In this document: positions 34,742 to 43,140 of the stretch, piece after piece | Layout: each line of letters begins with the position of its first letter | How positions within the stretch are numbered: the first letter of the stretch is position 1 | NCBI GenBank assembly: GCA_937889225.1 | Contig: CALAST010000016.1 | Span: forward strand, 1 to 53,708 | Direction: 5' to 3' | From: an uncultured Lachnobacterium sp. | Lineage (GTDB): Bacteria; Bacillota; Clostridia; Lachnospirales; Lachnospiraceae | Length of the DNA: 53,708 nt | Translations under genes and position numbers: made by a program | The notes under the pieces: model-generated | The model's database searches: none | What the model saw: only the letters and a program-made list of their open reading frames with translations | Told to the model about the DNA's origin: nothing

Positions 34742-36415
34742 TTACTTTCTAGCACAACAATGCTTATATTTTTTCCCACTTCCACACGGACATGGGTCAT
34801 TTGGATATATTTTACTTTTTGTTGGAAATTCTATTATTTTATTTTGCTGATTAATTTCATAAAATGTATGCCCACAAAAATCCCATTTACGAATATTTTT
34901 TGCAAACCTGTTTATCATCTTCTCCGCTTTTTTCAATGCCTTTTGAGATGTTAGTTTCTCCATAATCACTTCTATAAGTTCCGCATCGTCTTGGTTCATA
35001 CGAATCATTTCCTGCATACTATAAAAATATATCAATGCCTGCGGATAAGATAATTGTATCGTTTCTTCCAAATATTTCACAAAAAATTCTGTGTCTTCGT
35101 CCGGCTGTTGACACTCATGCAATCCATAGTTCATAAATTCTTCTTTGTCCTGCGGAAGATAATATTCTATCCCCTTTTGACATTCCAGTAGATTTTTATA
35201 CATATCAAATTCTTCAAGCATCTCATGCATAAAATAATCACCAAAGAAAACAACATCCTGATTTTCTCTTGTATACAATTTTAACTTTTTTATAATTGCT
35301 GTTTCCGATAAAGATGTTTGTGCATAGTGATTATATATTTCTGTAAATCTTGAGACGGAAATCACACCATATAAATAAATTGCCGCATCACATATAGTTT
35401 TAAATTCTGCTTCTTTCTCCAAACTTTTACGAAACTCAGGTGTCATTGCTTTTTTATATTGTTCCTGAACATCCAAAGGTACACGATAAAAATCTGCGTC
35501 ACCTATAAATGCACCATAACAACACAATAACGGAGAGTTTTCTAATAATTCTTCAGATATGCAAATTCCATGTTCCTCTATTGCACTTTCAAATAATTCT
35601 ATTTCTTCCTGAGATGCTTGCTCCAACATATGTGGCATTCTATCACTTTGAAATAATGTTTGTAACAGCAATTCCACCAATTCTGCTTTTTTACATTTTC
35701 CATAATCAGTTAATCCTAATGATTTTGCCATCATCTGCAATTCATTCTTTTTATATTTATAAAAAACTTCTTCCAAATGCTCTACTTCACCAAAATAAGC
35801 TCGGTATCCTTCTTCAATATGCTGATGCTGCTGCATTGCTTCCTCAAACTTTTCTTCCCATCCATCATTCAGCATATCCAGCAATGAAAATTCTTCATCA
35901 TCTTCTTCCCATTCATCCAAAAGCTCATCTTCCGACAATTCTGCAATCGGAATCTCCCAAGATTTAAATATTTCATTTACTTTTTCCATATCAAATGGCT
36001 CTGCTTCGTCTTTATACTCCTCATATCCCCAGATGCCACCACAATCTTCTATCATGTTTGCACCTTTATATTTTAAAACCGTTGGATAACGATGCGGATA
36101 TTCCACCACTTTTTCTACTTTAATAGTATGTTCCCAATTATCCCCAAAATCATAGGTATATACAAATGTATCGCCCTCTATAATCCATGAATCAACACAT
36201 TCATCTGCATTATCTTCTTCCAACATCCCACCGGTAAATCTCTCTCCAAATTTTGTTATATAAAACTCAAACAAATGTGAATGTGTCCATCCAAATAATT
36301 CTTCTATAATATCATCCAAATCATAAAATGTAATAAATTCCGGCACAATAACCCGTCTCCAAATTGGTGGATGACTTCCTTTTATTGTTATTTTTAACTG
36401 ATATCCATTTGCCAT
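34742..36415 (-). CDS. pRiA4b ORF-3-like protein with SEC-C motif
   Basis: 557 residues. The N-terminal 160 residues are a pRiA4b ORF-3/IS1096-passenger-type domain (LKITIKGSHPPIWRRVIVP, GWTHSHLFEFYI, YTYDFGDNWEHTIKVE, EDCGGIWGYEEY). The long middle (about 165-520) is acidic and helical with no recognised motif. The last 20 residues form a SEC-C zinc motif (NDPCPCGSGKKYKHCC). The start follows AGGAGTAAG. Predicted cytoplasmic; function of the family is unknown, although the first domain often travels with mobile elements. Confidence 0.82.
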   Translation of the reverse strand: MANGYQLKITIKGSHPPIWRRVIVPEFITFYDLDDIIEELFGWTHSHLFEFYITKFGERFTGGMLEEDNADECVDSWIIEGDTFVYTYDFGDNWEHTIKVEKVVEYPHRYPTVLKYKGANMIEDCGGIWGYEEYKDEAEPFDMEKVNEIFKSWEIPIAELSEDELLDEWEEDDEEFSLLDMLNDGWEEKFEEAMQQHQHIEEGYRAYFGEVEHLEEVFYKYKKNELQMMAKSLGLTDYGKCKKAELVELLLQTLFQSDRMPHMLEQASQEEIELFESAIEEHGICISEELLENSPLLCCYGAFIGDADFYRVPLDVQEQYKKAMTPEFRKSLEKEAEFKTICDAAIYLYGVISVSRFTEIYNHYAQTSLSETAIIKKLKLYTRENQDVVFFGDYFMHEMLEEFDMYKNLLECQKGIEYYLPQDKEEFMNYGLHECQQPDEDTEFFVKYLEETIQLSYPQALIYFYSMQEMIRMNQDDAELIEVIMEKLTSQKALKKAEKMINRFAKNIRKWDFCGHTFYEINQQNKIIEFPTKSKIYPNDPCPCGSGKKYKHCCARK

Positions 36416-36822
36416 ATCTTACTCCTAACCGTTCTATAATATTTGACAACGCAGCTTAATTCCAATCTTATGTAGTGAGCAGATGACGAATGTCTGGTTG
36501 ACTAACAAAACTATTGCTAACGTGTCCATACTTACTAGCAGTAAATGCTAAGTACTGTCTGAACAGTAACATTTCTCTGTCTTTTTATACATATTTTGAA
36601 ATATTATCAATTGTATTTATGATACTCAGTATCGTTGTTACATTATTATTAGAAATTATCCGGAACACAAAAAAGTAACCGCCCTTCCAAGGTAGAGTTA
36701 CTTTTTGTGTAACATTTATTTTGGGCTAACCGTCTATTCGTTAGCACCTTTTCTATCATCATAATAATATAAATCTCTTAAACTGTCAATTAAATCCTTA
36801 CAACAAAATTTTATAAAACACC
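36416..36822. other. Gap upstream of tRNA-Pro
   Basis: No gene. It contains one strong hairpin, ACACAAAAAAGTAAC (36665-36679) with GTTACTTTTTGTGT (36687-36700), terminator-like on both strands, of uncertain owner. Nothing else recognised. Confidence 0.5.
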
Positions 36823-36850
36823 TTGACAATTTATATATTTTTATTATAAT
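36823..36850 (+). promoter_or_regulatory. Promoter of tRNA-Pro
   Basis: TTGACA (36823-36828), 16-bp spacer, TATAAT (36845-36850), both consensus, 20 bp before the tRNA. Confidence 0.85.
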
Positions 36851-36869
36851 AGAATGGTACGCAAGTGAA

Positions 36870-36943
36870 CGATGCGTGGCTCAGCTTGGTAGAGCGCTGC
36901 GTTCGGGACGCAGAGGTCGCAGGTTCGAATCCTGTCGCATCGA
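36870..36943 (+). tRNA. tRNA-Pro (anticodon CGG)
   Basis: Acceptor CGATGCG paired with CGCATCG plus discriminator A. The D-arm includes GGCTCAGCTTGGTAGAGC. Anticodon stem-loop CTGCG-TTCGGGA-CGCAG gives CGG. T-arm includes GGTTCGAATCC. CCA not encoded. Confidence 0.95.
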
Positions 36944-36954
36944 CTTTTATAAAT

Positions 36955-36994
36955 GGTCGAAACCCTTCAAAATAAAGGGGTTCGGCTATTTTTT
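36955..36994 (+). terminator. Terminator of tRNA-Pro
   Basis: GGTCGAAACCCTT pairs with AAGGGGTTCGGC (to 36986), followed by TATTTTTTAT. Confidence 0.8.
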
Positions 36995-37048
36995 ATTTAA
37001 CTGAAACCCCAAAACGATTACTCCATTAGGAACAAGCAGCAAAGTGAA

Positions 37049-37067
37049 TTGCGAATATCCGCTTGAC
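37049..37067 (-). repeat. Family A repeat, inverted 19-bp copy
   Basis: TTGCGAATATCCGCTTGAC is the exact reverse complement of the start of the copy at 37950-37968, so the two form a perfect 19-bp inverted repeat around the SDR gene. Confidence 0.75.
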
Positions 37068-37127
37068 TTATCAACAAGTAACACAACAAATTACAAATCG
37101 TTATACCAGAAGAAAGGACTTTTCTCT

Positions 37128-37859
37128 ATGAAAAAATGTGCATTAATTACCGGTGCTTCCCGTGGAATTGGAAAAGCAATTGCCATTGAATTTGCTAAAA
37201 ACGGCTATTCTTTAGTTTTAAATTGTCATCATTCCAAAGAACTGCTTATGGAATTAAAACAAAACCTCCAAACCTCTTATGGAACGGAAATTTTAGCTTC
37301 TGTTGGTGATATCGGTGATTTTTCTTACGTTTCAAATCTTTTTGAAGAAATCAAAAAACAATTTGTCGGTGTCGATGTCGTAATAAATAATGCCGGCATC
37401 TCCCATATCGGACTGCTTACCGATATGACTCCTAATGAATGGCAACAGATTTTAAGCACAAACCTCTCTTCTGTTTTTTACACAAGCAAACTGGCTGTAC
37501 CACATATGCTTTCCAAGCAATGCGGCAAAATCATCAATATTTCTTCCGTATGGGGAAACGTAGGTGCTTCCTGCGAAGTGGCTTATTCCGCCACAAAAGG
37601 GGCTGTTAATGCCTTTACAAAGGCACTTGCAAAAGAACTCGCCCCAAGCCATATTGAAGTCAATGCAATTACTTGCGGCTGTATTGATACGGAAATGAAT
37701 GCTTGTTTTTCCGCAGAAGAACGCATGGCACTAGAAGAAGAAATTCCGGCAGGTCGTTTTGGTCAAGCAGAAGAAGTTGCAAAATTAGCATTCGCTCTTG
37801 CTTCGGGACATAATTATTTGACAGGACAGATTATTACATTAGATGGCGGATGGACTTAA
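37128..37859 (+). CDS. SDR oxidoreductase, FabG-like
   Basis: 243 residues of classical short-chain dehydrogenase. NAD(P) motif TGASRGIG (8-15), NNAG (87-90), and catalytic tetrad N112, S140, Y153 and K157 are all present, with C-terminal LTGQIITLDGGWT. Closest in motifs to 3-oxoacyl-ACP reductase, but it stands alone with no fatty-acid genes nearby. The ATG at 37128 follows AGAAAGGA; the longer open frame to 37044 adds unrelated residues. Flanked by a 19-bp inverted repeat. Confidence 0.9.
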   Translation: MKKCALITGASRGIGKAIAIEFAKNGYSLVLNCHHSKELLMELKQNLQTSYGTEILASVGDIGDFSYVSNLFEEIKKQFVGVDVVINNAGISHIGLLTDMTPNEWQQILSTNLSSVFYTSKLAVPHMLSKQCGKIINISSVWGNVGASCEVAYSATKGAVNAFTKALAKELAPSHIEVNAITCGCIDTEMNACFSAEERMALEEEIPAGRFGQAEEVAKLAFALASGHNYLTGQIITLDGGWT

Positions 37860-38180
37860 AGCTCCCTTCAGCTAAAGTGAGTGAAATTTAGCAAGAATTC
37901 ACCTTCCTCTTAGGTGCTGGGAATATGTCACGAGAAATATCTAGCTCATGTCAAGCGGATATTCGCAATCCGCTATCGCTACTTGCTCATAACCGAATAA
38001 CCGCTTTGCGGTTTGTCAGATGGAGCTTGAAATCTCCACCTGACACAAGATAATGTGAACACTTAGTAAGCACAAACGAAGTGTAGTGCGAACTTAGTGA
38101 GAACATATGCCTGTGGCAAACTCCCCCTACCCACCACTTAGTGCTCTACGCACTTGAAGTGGGGGATTTTCTTGATTCGG
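37860..38180 (+). repeat. Repeat-derived noncoding block (families A and B)
   Basis: No ORF. It holds the family A copy (37950 onward), several hairpins (for example AGATGGAG...CTCCACCT at 38019-38041), and ends in the family B hairpin CCACTTAGTGC/GCACTTGAAGTGG (38133-38162), GGGGG and TTGATTCGGTTAA (to about 38184). The hairpin near the end followed by a fixed tail resembles the right end of IS200/IS605-type elements, but no transposase or tnpB remains. Confidence 0.5.
37950..38010 (+). repeat. Dispersed repeat family A, long copy
   Basis: The first 48 bp (GTCAAGCGGATATTCGCAAT through CATAACCGAAT) match the copy at 38651-38698 with one difference. Then a small hairpin AACCGC-TTT-GCGGTT. Confidence 0.85.
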
Positions 38181-38258
38181 TTAAAAAATATTAGAAGTTA
38201 TAAACTCCTATTCTCTTACAAAATAAGCAACTTCCGCTTCATATTCTCGAATACCAAG

Positions 38259-38285
38259 AAAAAAGACGCGAAATGCGTCTTTTTT
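38259..38285. terminator. Bidirectional terminator
   Basis: AAAAAAGACGC and GCGTCTTTTTT (stem core 38265-38269/38275-38279 plus A/T flanks). Confidence 0.75.
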
Positions 38286-38319
38286 ACATCTTTTTAAGTT
38301 TATGGTTTATAATCATCTC

Positions 38320-38586
38320 ATGCAAAAGAAAAGAAAAAAACTCCAATTTATTAAAGTACCCAAACATCAATCTCACACCATTGCCCAAAGGCTTCAATTT
38401 GCCATGGAAATCCGTGGCTATACGCAAAACCAACTTGCAGAACGTATCTTTGTCACTCGCACTACAATTAATGGCTACTGTAATGGTCATCGCACACCAA
38501 ATTGTGATTTGCTTCGACGTATTGCGATAGAACTTAATATTACCACGGACTATCTTCTTGGGCTTAATGATTATATTATTCTCTAA
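38320..38586 (+). CDS. Small XRE-family regulator
   Basis: About 88 residues. A lysine-rich N-terminus leads to a Cro/C1-type helix-turn-helix (about 20-75, IAQRLQFAMEIRGYTQNQLAERIFVTRTTINGYCNGHRTPNCDLL) ending LNITTDYLLGLND. No ribosome site precedes either possible ATG (38302 or 38320). A TATAAT at 38308-38313 lies directly before the second, so the mRNA may be leaderless. It sits between two copies of repeat family A and is probably part of an acquired segment. Target unknown. Confidence 0.8.
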   Translation: MQKKRKKLQFIKVPKHQSHTIAQRLQFAMEIRGYTQNQLAERIFVTRTTINGYCNGHRTPNCDLLRRIAIELNITTDYLLGLNDYIIL

Positions 38587-38650
38587 ATCATACTCCAAAA
38601 TTTTATACAAAACAAATATAACTAAAGGAGGTTTTGCTTTCATCTTTTTA

Positions 38651-38728
38651 GTCAAGCAGATATTCGCAATCCGCTATCGCTACTTGCTCATAACCGAATA
38701 GCTACTATCGTAGCTTGATTCGGTTAAA
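38651..38728 (+). repeat. Dispersed repeat family A, full copy with terminal hairpin
   Basis: Matches 37950-37997 with one change, then AACCGAAT-AGCTACTATCGTAGCT-TGATTCGGTT, so the end is an inverted repeat (AACCGAAT/ATTCGGTT) enclosing a second (GCTAC/GTAGC). The TTGATTCGGTTAA tail is shared with family B. Confidence 0.85.
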
Positions 38729-38730
38729 AT

Positions 38731-38776
38731 AGGGAGAGTTAGAAATTTGCCCTAACAGGACACTCTAACTCTCCCT
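38731..38776. terminator. Terminator of the debranching enzyme gene
   Basis: AGGGAGAGTTAGA (38731-38743) pairs perfectly with TCTAACTCTCCCT (38764-38776). Minus-strand tail TATTTTAACC. Confidence 0.75.
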
Positions 38777-38826
38777 AAAAATGCTAATAAATACTTAAAT
38801 TCGTGCTACCACTAACACAAAAAGCC

Positions 38827-41058
38827 TTATTCCGCCACAAAGACAATTACCGTTCTAGCCGGCACACGTACTGTATTTTCACTAAATTTTTCTGTCATAG
38901 ACTGGAAATCCACGCCATCTGCATATTCACAGTTTGTATTTACCGCAACTTTCCATTCCATGCCATTCGTAAGTGCAGGCATCTGTAACGTCAAAGGTTC
39001 CCAATACGTATTAATACTAAAGAAAATAAGGTCATCCTTGGTATCTGCTTCATTTCGTCCTGCATATAAAATACCAATCAAATGTGTATTATGCTCAGTT
39101 ACGCTATTATATGGATATCCATTATGGATACTAATAGCCGGAAGCTGACATGCTGCCAATTTGGTTTTCTTTCTTAAAATCGGATGCTCCTTACGGAATT
39201 TTATCATAAAGCGAACAAAATCATGGATTTCTTTATATTTTTCCAAACGTGTCCAATCCAACCATGAAACTTCGTTATCCTGACAATATGCATTATTATT
39301 GCCAAACTGCGTATTGCAGAATTCATCTCCTGCAAAGAACATCGCCGGTCCACGGCTGCAAAACAAGGTTGCAAATGCATTTTTAACCAAACGGCGACGA
39401 AGGTCATTTACCTCTTTCTTATCGGTTTCTCCTTCTACACCACAGTTCCAACTTCTTCCATTGCCATCACCGTCCGTATTGTTCCATCCGTTTTTCTCAT
39501 TATGTTTGTCATTATAGGAATATAAATCCCATATTGTAAAGCCATCATGGCAAGTAATAAAATTAATAGATGCTCCGTGTCCACGTGTTTCCGGACTGTA
39601 AAGGTCTGTAGAACCTAATATACGGGTAACTGCCGCTCCCGCCATTCCTGCATCACCTTTTAAGAAGCTTCGCATATCATCACGATACTTTCCGTTCCAT
39701 TCTGCCCAACGGTTCCAAGATGGGAAACTTCCTACCTGATATAAACCGCCTGCATCCCACGCTTCTGCGATAAGTTTTGTCTTACTTAAAATAGAATCAA
39801 ATGCAAGCTGTTCCAAAATAGGTGGATTTGCCATTGGTGCACCATTTTGGTCACGACCTAAAATAGATGCAAGGTCGAAACGGAACCCATCTACACGGTA
39901 TTCTACAACCCAATGACGTAAACAATCCAAGATAAACTGACGTACAATCGGATGGTTACAGTTCATTACATTTCCGCATCCGCTGAAATTGTAATACTGT
40001 GCATCCGGAGTCAGCATATAGTAAATATTGTTGTCAATTCCTTTAAACGAGAAACAAGGTCCTTTTTCATTGCCTTCTGCTGTATGGTTAAATACAACGT
40101 CAAGAATAACTTCAATACCGTTTTTCTTTAATTCATAAATAAGGCGTTTTAACTCCCTGCCCTCGCAGTTATGTTCTCTCTCCCATGCGTAACCTGTATT
40201 TGGAGCAAAGAAACATACTGTATTATATCCCCAGTAATTGTATAACTGTACGTCATCTACCACTCTGGCATTTTCCATCTCATCAAATTCAAAAATCGGC
40301 ATTAACTCAATGGCATTGATACCAAGGTCTTTTAAATATGGAATCTTTTCTCTTAATCCTTCATAAGTTCCCTTTGCTGTAACACCGGAAGATTTATCCT
40401 TTGTATATCCTCTTACATGGGTTTCATAAATAACCAAATCTTCAATTGGAGTATTTAACTGGTCCATTTCTTTCCAGTCAAAATCATTTTTTACGACACG
40501 AGCTCTATATTGAAATGGTGTATCTCCCGGATTTTTGTGTCCCCATTTATACTGTCCGGTTACAGCTTTTGCATATGGGTCTAAAATAATATTTTCTTTA
40601 TTAAAAATTAATCCTTTTTCCGGAATATTTGGTCCATCAAAACGATATGCATATTCAAATTCTTCAATATTTAACCCAAATACTAAAATAGAATAGGTGT
40701 CTCCAAGACGATATTCTTCCGGAATCGGAATTTCTGCATATGGTACCGTTTCTGATGGTTTAAATAATAATAATGTACAACCGGTCGCATTATGGCTGTT
40801 TATCGTAAAGCTTACTCCACCAGCCGTTGGAAATGCTCCCATCATACGACAGAAACCTGTCGTTACTTTAAAGCCATTAATTTCTCGTTTTGGACGAGGT
40901 CTGACTTCTTTTTGTAATTCCGATACTTTTAAATCATTACTTGCTACATATTCATTTGTTGTTCTTGCTGCATAATCACTACTTGTTGCTACATTTGCTA
41001 CTGGTTTGCTTGTTTTGTCGATTTTGTTAGGTTTTTTTCCAATATGCCACTTTTTCAA
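38827..41058 (-). CDS. glgX: Glycogen debranching enzyme GlgX (isoamylase type)
   Basis: 743 residues. A basic N-terminal tail (about 1-70) precedes the CBM48-like domain, then the GH13 barrel. The barrel has VILDVVFNHTAEGNEKGP, nucleophile Asp in VDGFRFDLASILG, acid Glu in LIAEAWDAGG and the stabilising Asp in ITCHDGFTIWDL, so it is catalytically complete. It hydrolyses alpha-1,6 branches of glycogen or limit dextrins in the cytoplasm. The start is a TTG after GAGGTAA. No other glg genes are nearby. The 60-residue Lys/Thr/Ser tail is longer than usual. Confidence 0.92.
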   Translation of the reverse strand: MKKWHIGKKPNKIDKTSKPVANVATSSDYAARTTNEYVASNDLKVSELQKEVRPRPKREINGFKVTTGFCRMMGAFPTAGGVSFTINSHNATGCTLLLFKPSETVPYAEIPIPEEYRLGDTYSILVFGLNIEEFEYAYRFDGPNIPEKGLIFNKENIILDPYAKAVTGQYKWGHKNPGDTPFQYRARVVKNDFDWKEMDQLNTPIEDLVIYETHVRGYTKDKSSGVTAKGTYEGLREKIPYLKDLGINAIELMPIFEFDEMENARVVDDVQLYNYWGYNTVCFFAPNTGYAWEREHNCEGRELKRLIYELKKNGIEVILDVVFNHTAEGNEKGPCFSFKGIDNNIYYMLTPDAQYYNFSGCGNVMNCNHPIVRQFILDCLRHWVVEYRVDGFRFDLASILGRDQNGAPMANPPILEQLAFDSILSKTKLIAEAWDAGGLYQVGSFPSWNRWAEWNGKYRDDMRSFLKGDAGMAGAAVTRILGSTDLYSPETRGHGASINFITCHDGFTIWDLYSYNDKHNEKNGWNNTDGDGNGRSWNCGVEGETDKKEVNDLRRRLVKNAFATLFCSRGPAMFFAGDEFCNTQFGNNNAYCQDNEVSWLDWTRLEKYKEIHDFVRFMIKFRKEHPILRKKTKLAACQLPAISIHNGYPYNSVTEHNTHLIGILYAGRNEADTKDDLIFFSINTYWEPLTLQMPALTNGMEWKVAVNTNCEYADGVDFQSMTEKFSENTVRVPARTVIVFVAE

Positions 41059-41082
41059 TGTCTTTACCTCGATTTGTCTTTT

Positions 41083-42246
41083 TTATTGTTTACTTTCATT
41101 TATGACCAATGTTCCACTCGCATCAAACATGACATTGCTATATGGAGCAGAATATTGATTCATTTTATTAATAATACTTTCCCCCTGTTCTCCCGTTGCA
41201 ACCATAGGCTGAAAGTCATTATATCCGGAATGTCCACTAACACGGCTTGGAACAATCCCTGCATTAATCTCCGGCTGTAAAATACCATCTGCAAACGTAA
41301 ATGTCTGTTGATATACGATTGTATTCTTCTCTGCCGGATTACGATTGCCCCCAAAACAAAAGTTTCCCAGACTGTAACAGATAATTTTTCCATTATATTC
41401 TTCTATGCCCTGCAATACATGTGGATGATGACCAATTACAAGGTCTGCTCCCGCATCAATCAGTTTATGCCCTACTTGCTGCTGATGCTCTGTTGGGTAA
41501 TAGTCGCCTTCGATTCCCCAATGACAACAGGCAACAATAATATCCGCATCTGCTGAAACAGCTTCTGCCACTCCTTCAAGTAAATAAGTTTCATAAGACC
41601 TGGTACTTGCTAAAATACTGGCTGATACCATGGCAACTACAATTCCTTCATCTGATGTAAAATAAGAAACCCTATCATTATATGCATACAAAATACCAGC
41701 TTGCTCTAATGTTTCCTGCGTATCCATCAGACTTTCTTCCCCATAATCTCTGGTATGATTATTGCCCAGAGAAACAGCTTCAATACTGCTTGAAGTCATA
41801 ATTCCTACATATTTTGGCTTTCCTTTTAAATTAAAAGCCTTTTCTACACGCTTATTCGAATCTGTAAGCACACATTCTAAATTCACTAAAGTCAAATCAT
41901 CTTTTTCAAAAATTTCTTTGAAATTTTCAAAAAAATACGTCTCTCCATAATTATCATAATATTCATGAAAAGAATTCTCATAACCATGCTGCTGCGTTAC
42001 ACCTAAGGTACAATCGCCTGCTGCACTAAGTGTCAGCGTTGTTATTACCGGTTCCGGCTCTATTTCCGATTCTTCTGATACTATTTCAGGTTCGATATCC
42101 ACCTCTGTTTCCAACGCTGCATGTTCTGCACTCTGTGTTACTTCATCCTGTTGGATATTGTCATTTGTTTTCCCTGTTTTTGCACAGCCTGAAATTAACA
42201 AACACGTTCCCATTAACAGAATCCATAACCTTTTTCCCTTTGTCAT
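41083..42246 (-). CDS. CapA-family lipoprotein
   Basis: About 387 residues. A signal peptide with lipobox LISGC (lipidated C21) and an acidic Glu/Thr-rich linker lead to a metallophosphoesterase-like CapA/PgsA domain: SAAGDCTLG, LVNLECVLTD, VSLGNNHTRDYG, VACCHWGIEGDY and VIGHHPHVLQGIE. CapA proteins take part in poly-gamma-glutamate synthesis; no CapB or CapC is nearby, so the role here is open. The ATG at 42246 follows AAGGAG at six bases; an upstream TTG overlaps that site. It follows the methyltransferase by ten bases. Confidence 0.88.
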   Translation of the reverse strand: MTKGKRLWILLMGTCLLISGCAKTGKTNDNIQQDEVTQSAEHAALETEVDIEPEIVSEESEIEPEPVITTLTLSAAGDCTLGVTQQHGYENSFHEYYDNYGETYFFENFKEIFEKDDLTLVNLECVLTDSNKRVEKAFNLKGKPKYVGIMTSSSIEAVSLGNNHTRDYGEESLMDTQETLEQAGILYAYNDRVSYFTSDEGIVVAMVSASILASTRSYETYLLEGVAEAVSADADIIVACCHWGIEGDYYPTEHQQQVGHKLIDAGADLVIGHHPHVLQGIEEYNGKIICYSLGNFCFGGNRNPAEKNTIVYQQTFTFADGILQPEINAGIVPSRVSGHSGYNDFQPMVATGEQGESIINKMNQYSAPYSNVMFDASGTLVINESKQ

Positions 42247-42256
42247 CCACAACTCC

Positions 42257-43048
42257 TTAGCCCTTTTGTAAAATATCCACTACATGTGCACTTGCACCCA
42301 TCAAATCCTGTCTTTCACATGTTGCCAGATGATACTCTATAAAAAACTGAAATTCCTCATCATCTAATGCATTTAAGAATGGACGGATATAATTAGCAGG
42401 ACCATCTGCTGCCACAATTTCCACGCGTCTTAGACCAACGGCTTCATTCAGCTTAACAATATCTTCTAAACGAACCATGCTGTACAAAGGGTTTGCTGTT
42501 TTTGTACAATGAAATGTTTCATCCAGCATGCCCTTTTCCATGCTTTCTTTGATATGTCGGTCTTTAAAAGCATGTGTAATTACGCTATATTCATTTAAAA
42601 TATATGCAACTAAGATAAATCCGCCTTTTTTAGTCACACGCCCCGCTTCTTGTAATGCCTGTATCTTTTCTCCTTCCTCTAACAGATGATACATTGGTCC
42701 AAATACCAATGTCACATCAAATGATTCATCTGAAAATCTGGATAATTTTAATGCATTTCCCTGATAAGCCTTCACCTTACTGCTTTTTTGCTTTAAGCGT
42801 CCCAGATTATGCTTTACCGGTTCTACGGCTGTTACATCATATCCTTCTTCTGAAAGCGGAATACTATAACGTCCTGTGCCCGCACCGATATCCAAAATAC
42901 AGATATTTGATTCTACCATTTCTTCTTTGAGCTTGTCCAGATATTTATGCAGATATTTCATGGTAGTAATAAATTCTACCTGTCCATGACGGGAATTTAA
43001 ACGTTTTTCTTCATTAAATTTGTTATAATACAATTCTAACTCGGTCAA
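42257..43048 (-). CDS. Class I SAM-dependent methyltransferase
   Basis: 263 residues. Motif I is LDIGAGTGRYSIPLSEEG, followed by VTAVEP, then FDVTLVFGPMYHLLE and GRVTKKGGFILVAYI, the usual small-molecule methyltransferase pattern. The start is a TTG after GGAGATAAATT. It is co-directional with the CapA-like gene ten bases downstream. Substrate not recognisable. Confidence 0.88.
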   Translation of the reverse strand: MTELELYYNKFNEEKRLNSRHGQVEFITTMKYLHKYLDKLKEEMVESNICILDIGAGTGRYSIPLSEEGYDVTAVEPVKHNLGRLKQKSSKVKAYQGNALKLSRFSDESFDVTLVFGPMYHLLEEGEKIQALQEAGRVTKKGGFILVAYILNEYSVITHAFKDRHIKESMEKGMLDETFHCTKTANPLYSMVRLEDIVKLNEAVGLRRVEIVAADGPANYIRPFLNALDDEEFQFFIEYHLATCERQDLMGASAHVVDILQKG

Positions 43049-43140
43049 AATTTATCTCCATCCTATCGTTTGCCTAACGATTAGCTCTAAAATTTACGAA
43101 AAATGACACCTACTATCATAACACATTTTTTCGGAATATA

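Noticed and set aside
38305..38655. Long minus-strand frame opposite the XRE gene (38284-38655)
   Set aside because: It runs across repeat and terminator sequence and opposes a clear helix-turn-helix gene.
39299..39517. 72-codon frame within glgX
   Set aside because: Shadow ORF without ribosome site or recognisable product.
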